From contig NZ_SMKW01000011.1 of the NCBI RefSeq assembly GCF_004348985.1, positions 62,001-126,000 on the forward strand: a stretch of DNA of 64,000 bases, given 5' to 3'. Below are positions 63,443 to 64,000 of this stretch, in pieces. Position numbers and translations under genes: made by a program. Source of the stretch: Saccharopolyspora elongata (GTDB lineage Bacteria; Actinomycetota; Actinomycetes; Mycobacteriales; Pseudonocardiaceae). The first letter of the stretch is position 1; every line of letters starts with the position of its first letter. A model generated the notes under the pieces. The model saw nothing but the letters and a program-made list of their open reading frames with translations. It did not search any database and was not told the origin of the DNA.

Positions 63443-64000
63443 TCACGGCTTGGCGAGCAGTTCCGCCAGCGCTGCCGCCGTTTCCGGGTAGCGGCCGACC
63501 AGCTCGGCGCCCGCCCCACCGGGATCGGCCGTCTGCCACGTCCCGTCGCAGCCCAGCAGGTTCGCTACCGCGTCGCAGGTCGCGGGATGTGCGGCGAGCA
63601 GCGCGACCCCGCTCCCGCGCGGCGCTCTCCGTTGCGGCACGGCTTCCGGCGTCGGCTGGGCCAGCCACGGCGGCACCCATTCGTCCAGCTCCGCGAGGCG
63701 GCCAGGGAAGATCCGCCCGGCCTCGCGGATGAGCATCGGCGCCAGCTCCGCGCCGCCGGCACGCAGGGTGCTGATCAGGCTGGGCAACCACGGCAGCAGC
63801 ACCGGGTCCGGCAGTCGCCGGAACGCGTTCGACACCGCTTCCACGACGAAGTCGGTCAGGCCCGGCACGGGTTCCAGCGCGTGCACGAATCCGCTTAGGT
63901 AGCGCGGGTAAACGGGCACCACCATGGGGTTGGCGAGCAACTCGTCGCACCGCGCCCGCAGCTCCGCCCGGGAGAGCTGCCCGAGCTGCACCTGAGCCGC
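63443..64000 (-). CDS. Hypothetical protein, possibly continuing beyond the window
   Basis: At least 182 residues if it begins at GTG 63991, but the frame is open to the window edge, so it may be the C-terminus of a longer protein. It is helical and Leu/Pro-rich (ELRARCDELLANPMVVPVYP; LPDPVLLPWLPSLISTLRAG; VALLAAHPATCDAVANLLGC). No family recognised. Confidence 0.6.
   Translation of the reverse strand, partial: AAQVQLGQLSRAELRARCDELLANPMVVPVYPRYLSGFVHALEPVPGLTDFVVEAVSNAFRRLPDPVLLPWLPSLISTLRAGGAELAPMLIREAGRIFPGRLAELDEWVPPWLAQPTPEAVPQRRAPRGSGVALLAAHPATCDAVANLLGCDGTWQTADPGGAGAELVGRYPETAAALAELLAKP

Overview
The window is high-GC actinobacterial DNA. Codon use, GTG/TTG starts, paired XRE-DUF5753/DUF397 genes, PaaX, LuxR and TetR regulators, an FprB-like ferredoxin reductase and a rare TTA codon in a regulator all fit the Pseudonocardiaceae; Saccharopolyspora is my best guess by general resemblance, with no search run. 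No rRNA, intact tRNA, CRISPR array or intact transposase gene is visible.

Region 1 (1-2437): a partial MetX-like hydrolase, two small hypothetical genes and a mostly empty spacer. Region 2 (2438-25642): an extracellular contractile injection system (eCIS; a phage-tail-like machine). The core runs in one direction from about 10105: DUF4255 cap/stabiliser protein, AAA+ ATPase, sheath, tube 1, a CPxCG protein, a 52-residue DUF6760-like protein, a huge disordered VQR-repeat protein, tube 2, LysM adaptor, VgrG-like spike, PAAR tip, gp25 wedge, gpJ-like baseplate and gpI-like tail protein. Upstream and at the end lie envelope-linked accessory proteins: a PstS-like two-helix membrane protein, a polyproline bitopic protein, a 1020-residue TolB-type propeller protein and a zinc-ribbon/discoidin-like bitopic protein. 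A LuxR-type regulator carrying a TTA codon sits among them. No recognisable toxin is present.

Region 3 (25650-34449): a leftward set (VOC, GntR, SDR, MHS-type MFS, VOC, thioesterase) faces a rightward fused E1 and an E2 of a 2-oxoacid dehydrogenase. TTGGATCCA-type operators lie between them and probably bind the GntR protein. Region 4 (34561-38138): secreted M28 and M1 peptidases, then an MFS exporter preceded by a palindrome and the decayed start of a TetR gene. Region 5 (38149-43976): an XRE-DUF397 module bracketed by two palindromic repeats and by a fragment of a CoxL/xanthine-dehydrogenase-type gene, then an intact three-subunit molybdenum hydroxylase operon and an intergenic repeat patch with IS-like ends.

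Region 6 (43977-50894): dienelactone-hydrolase-like protein, AurF-type diiron oxygenase with its likely ferredoxin/reductase, methyltransferase, HTH-less LysR-type protein opposite DUF5997, mini-DinB protein, Lrp/AsnC regulator and a nucleoside deaminase. Region 7 (51185-53388): a cyanate module (cynS, carbonic anhydrase, cynR). Region 8 (53458-64000): TetR with a truncated P450, two tiny overlapping genes, SnoaL-like protein, an inositol-monophosphatase tail remnant, a large NB-ARC/LuxR regulator opposite a SpoU methyltransferase, a DUF418 membrane protein opposite a PaaX regulator, and a second, damaged XRE/DUF397 module. Gene remnants are unusually frequent throughout regions 4, 5 and 8.
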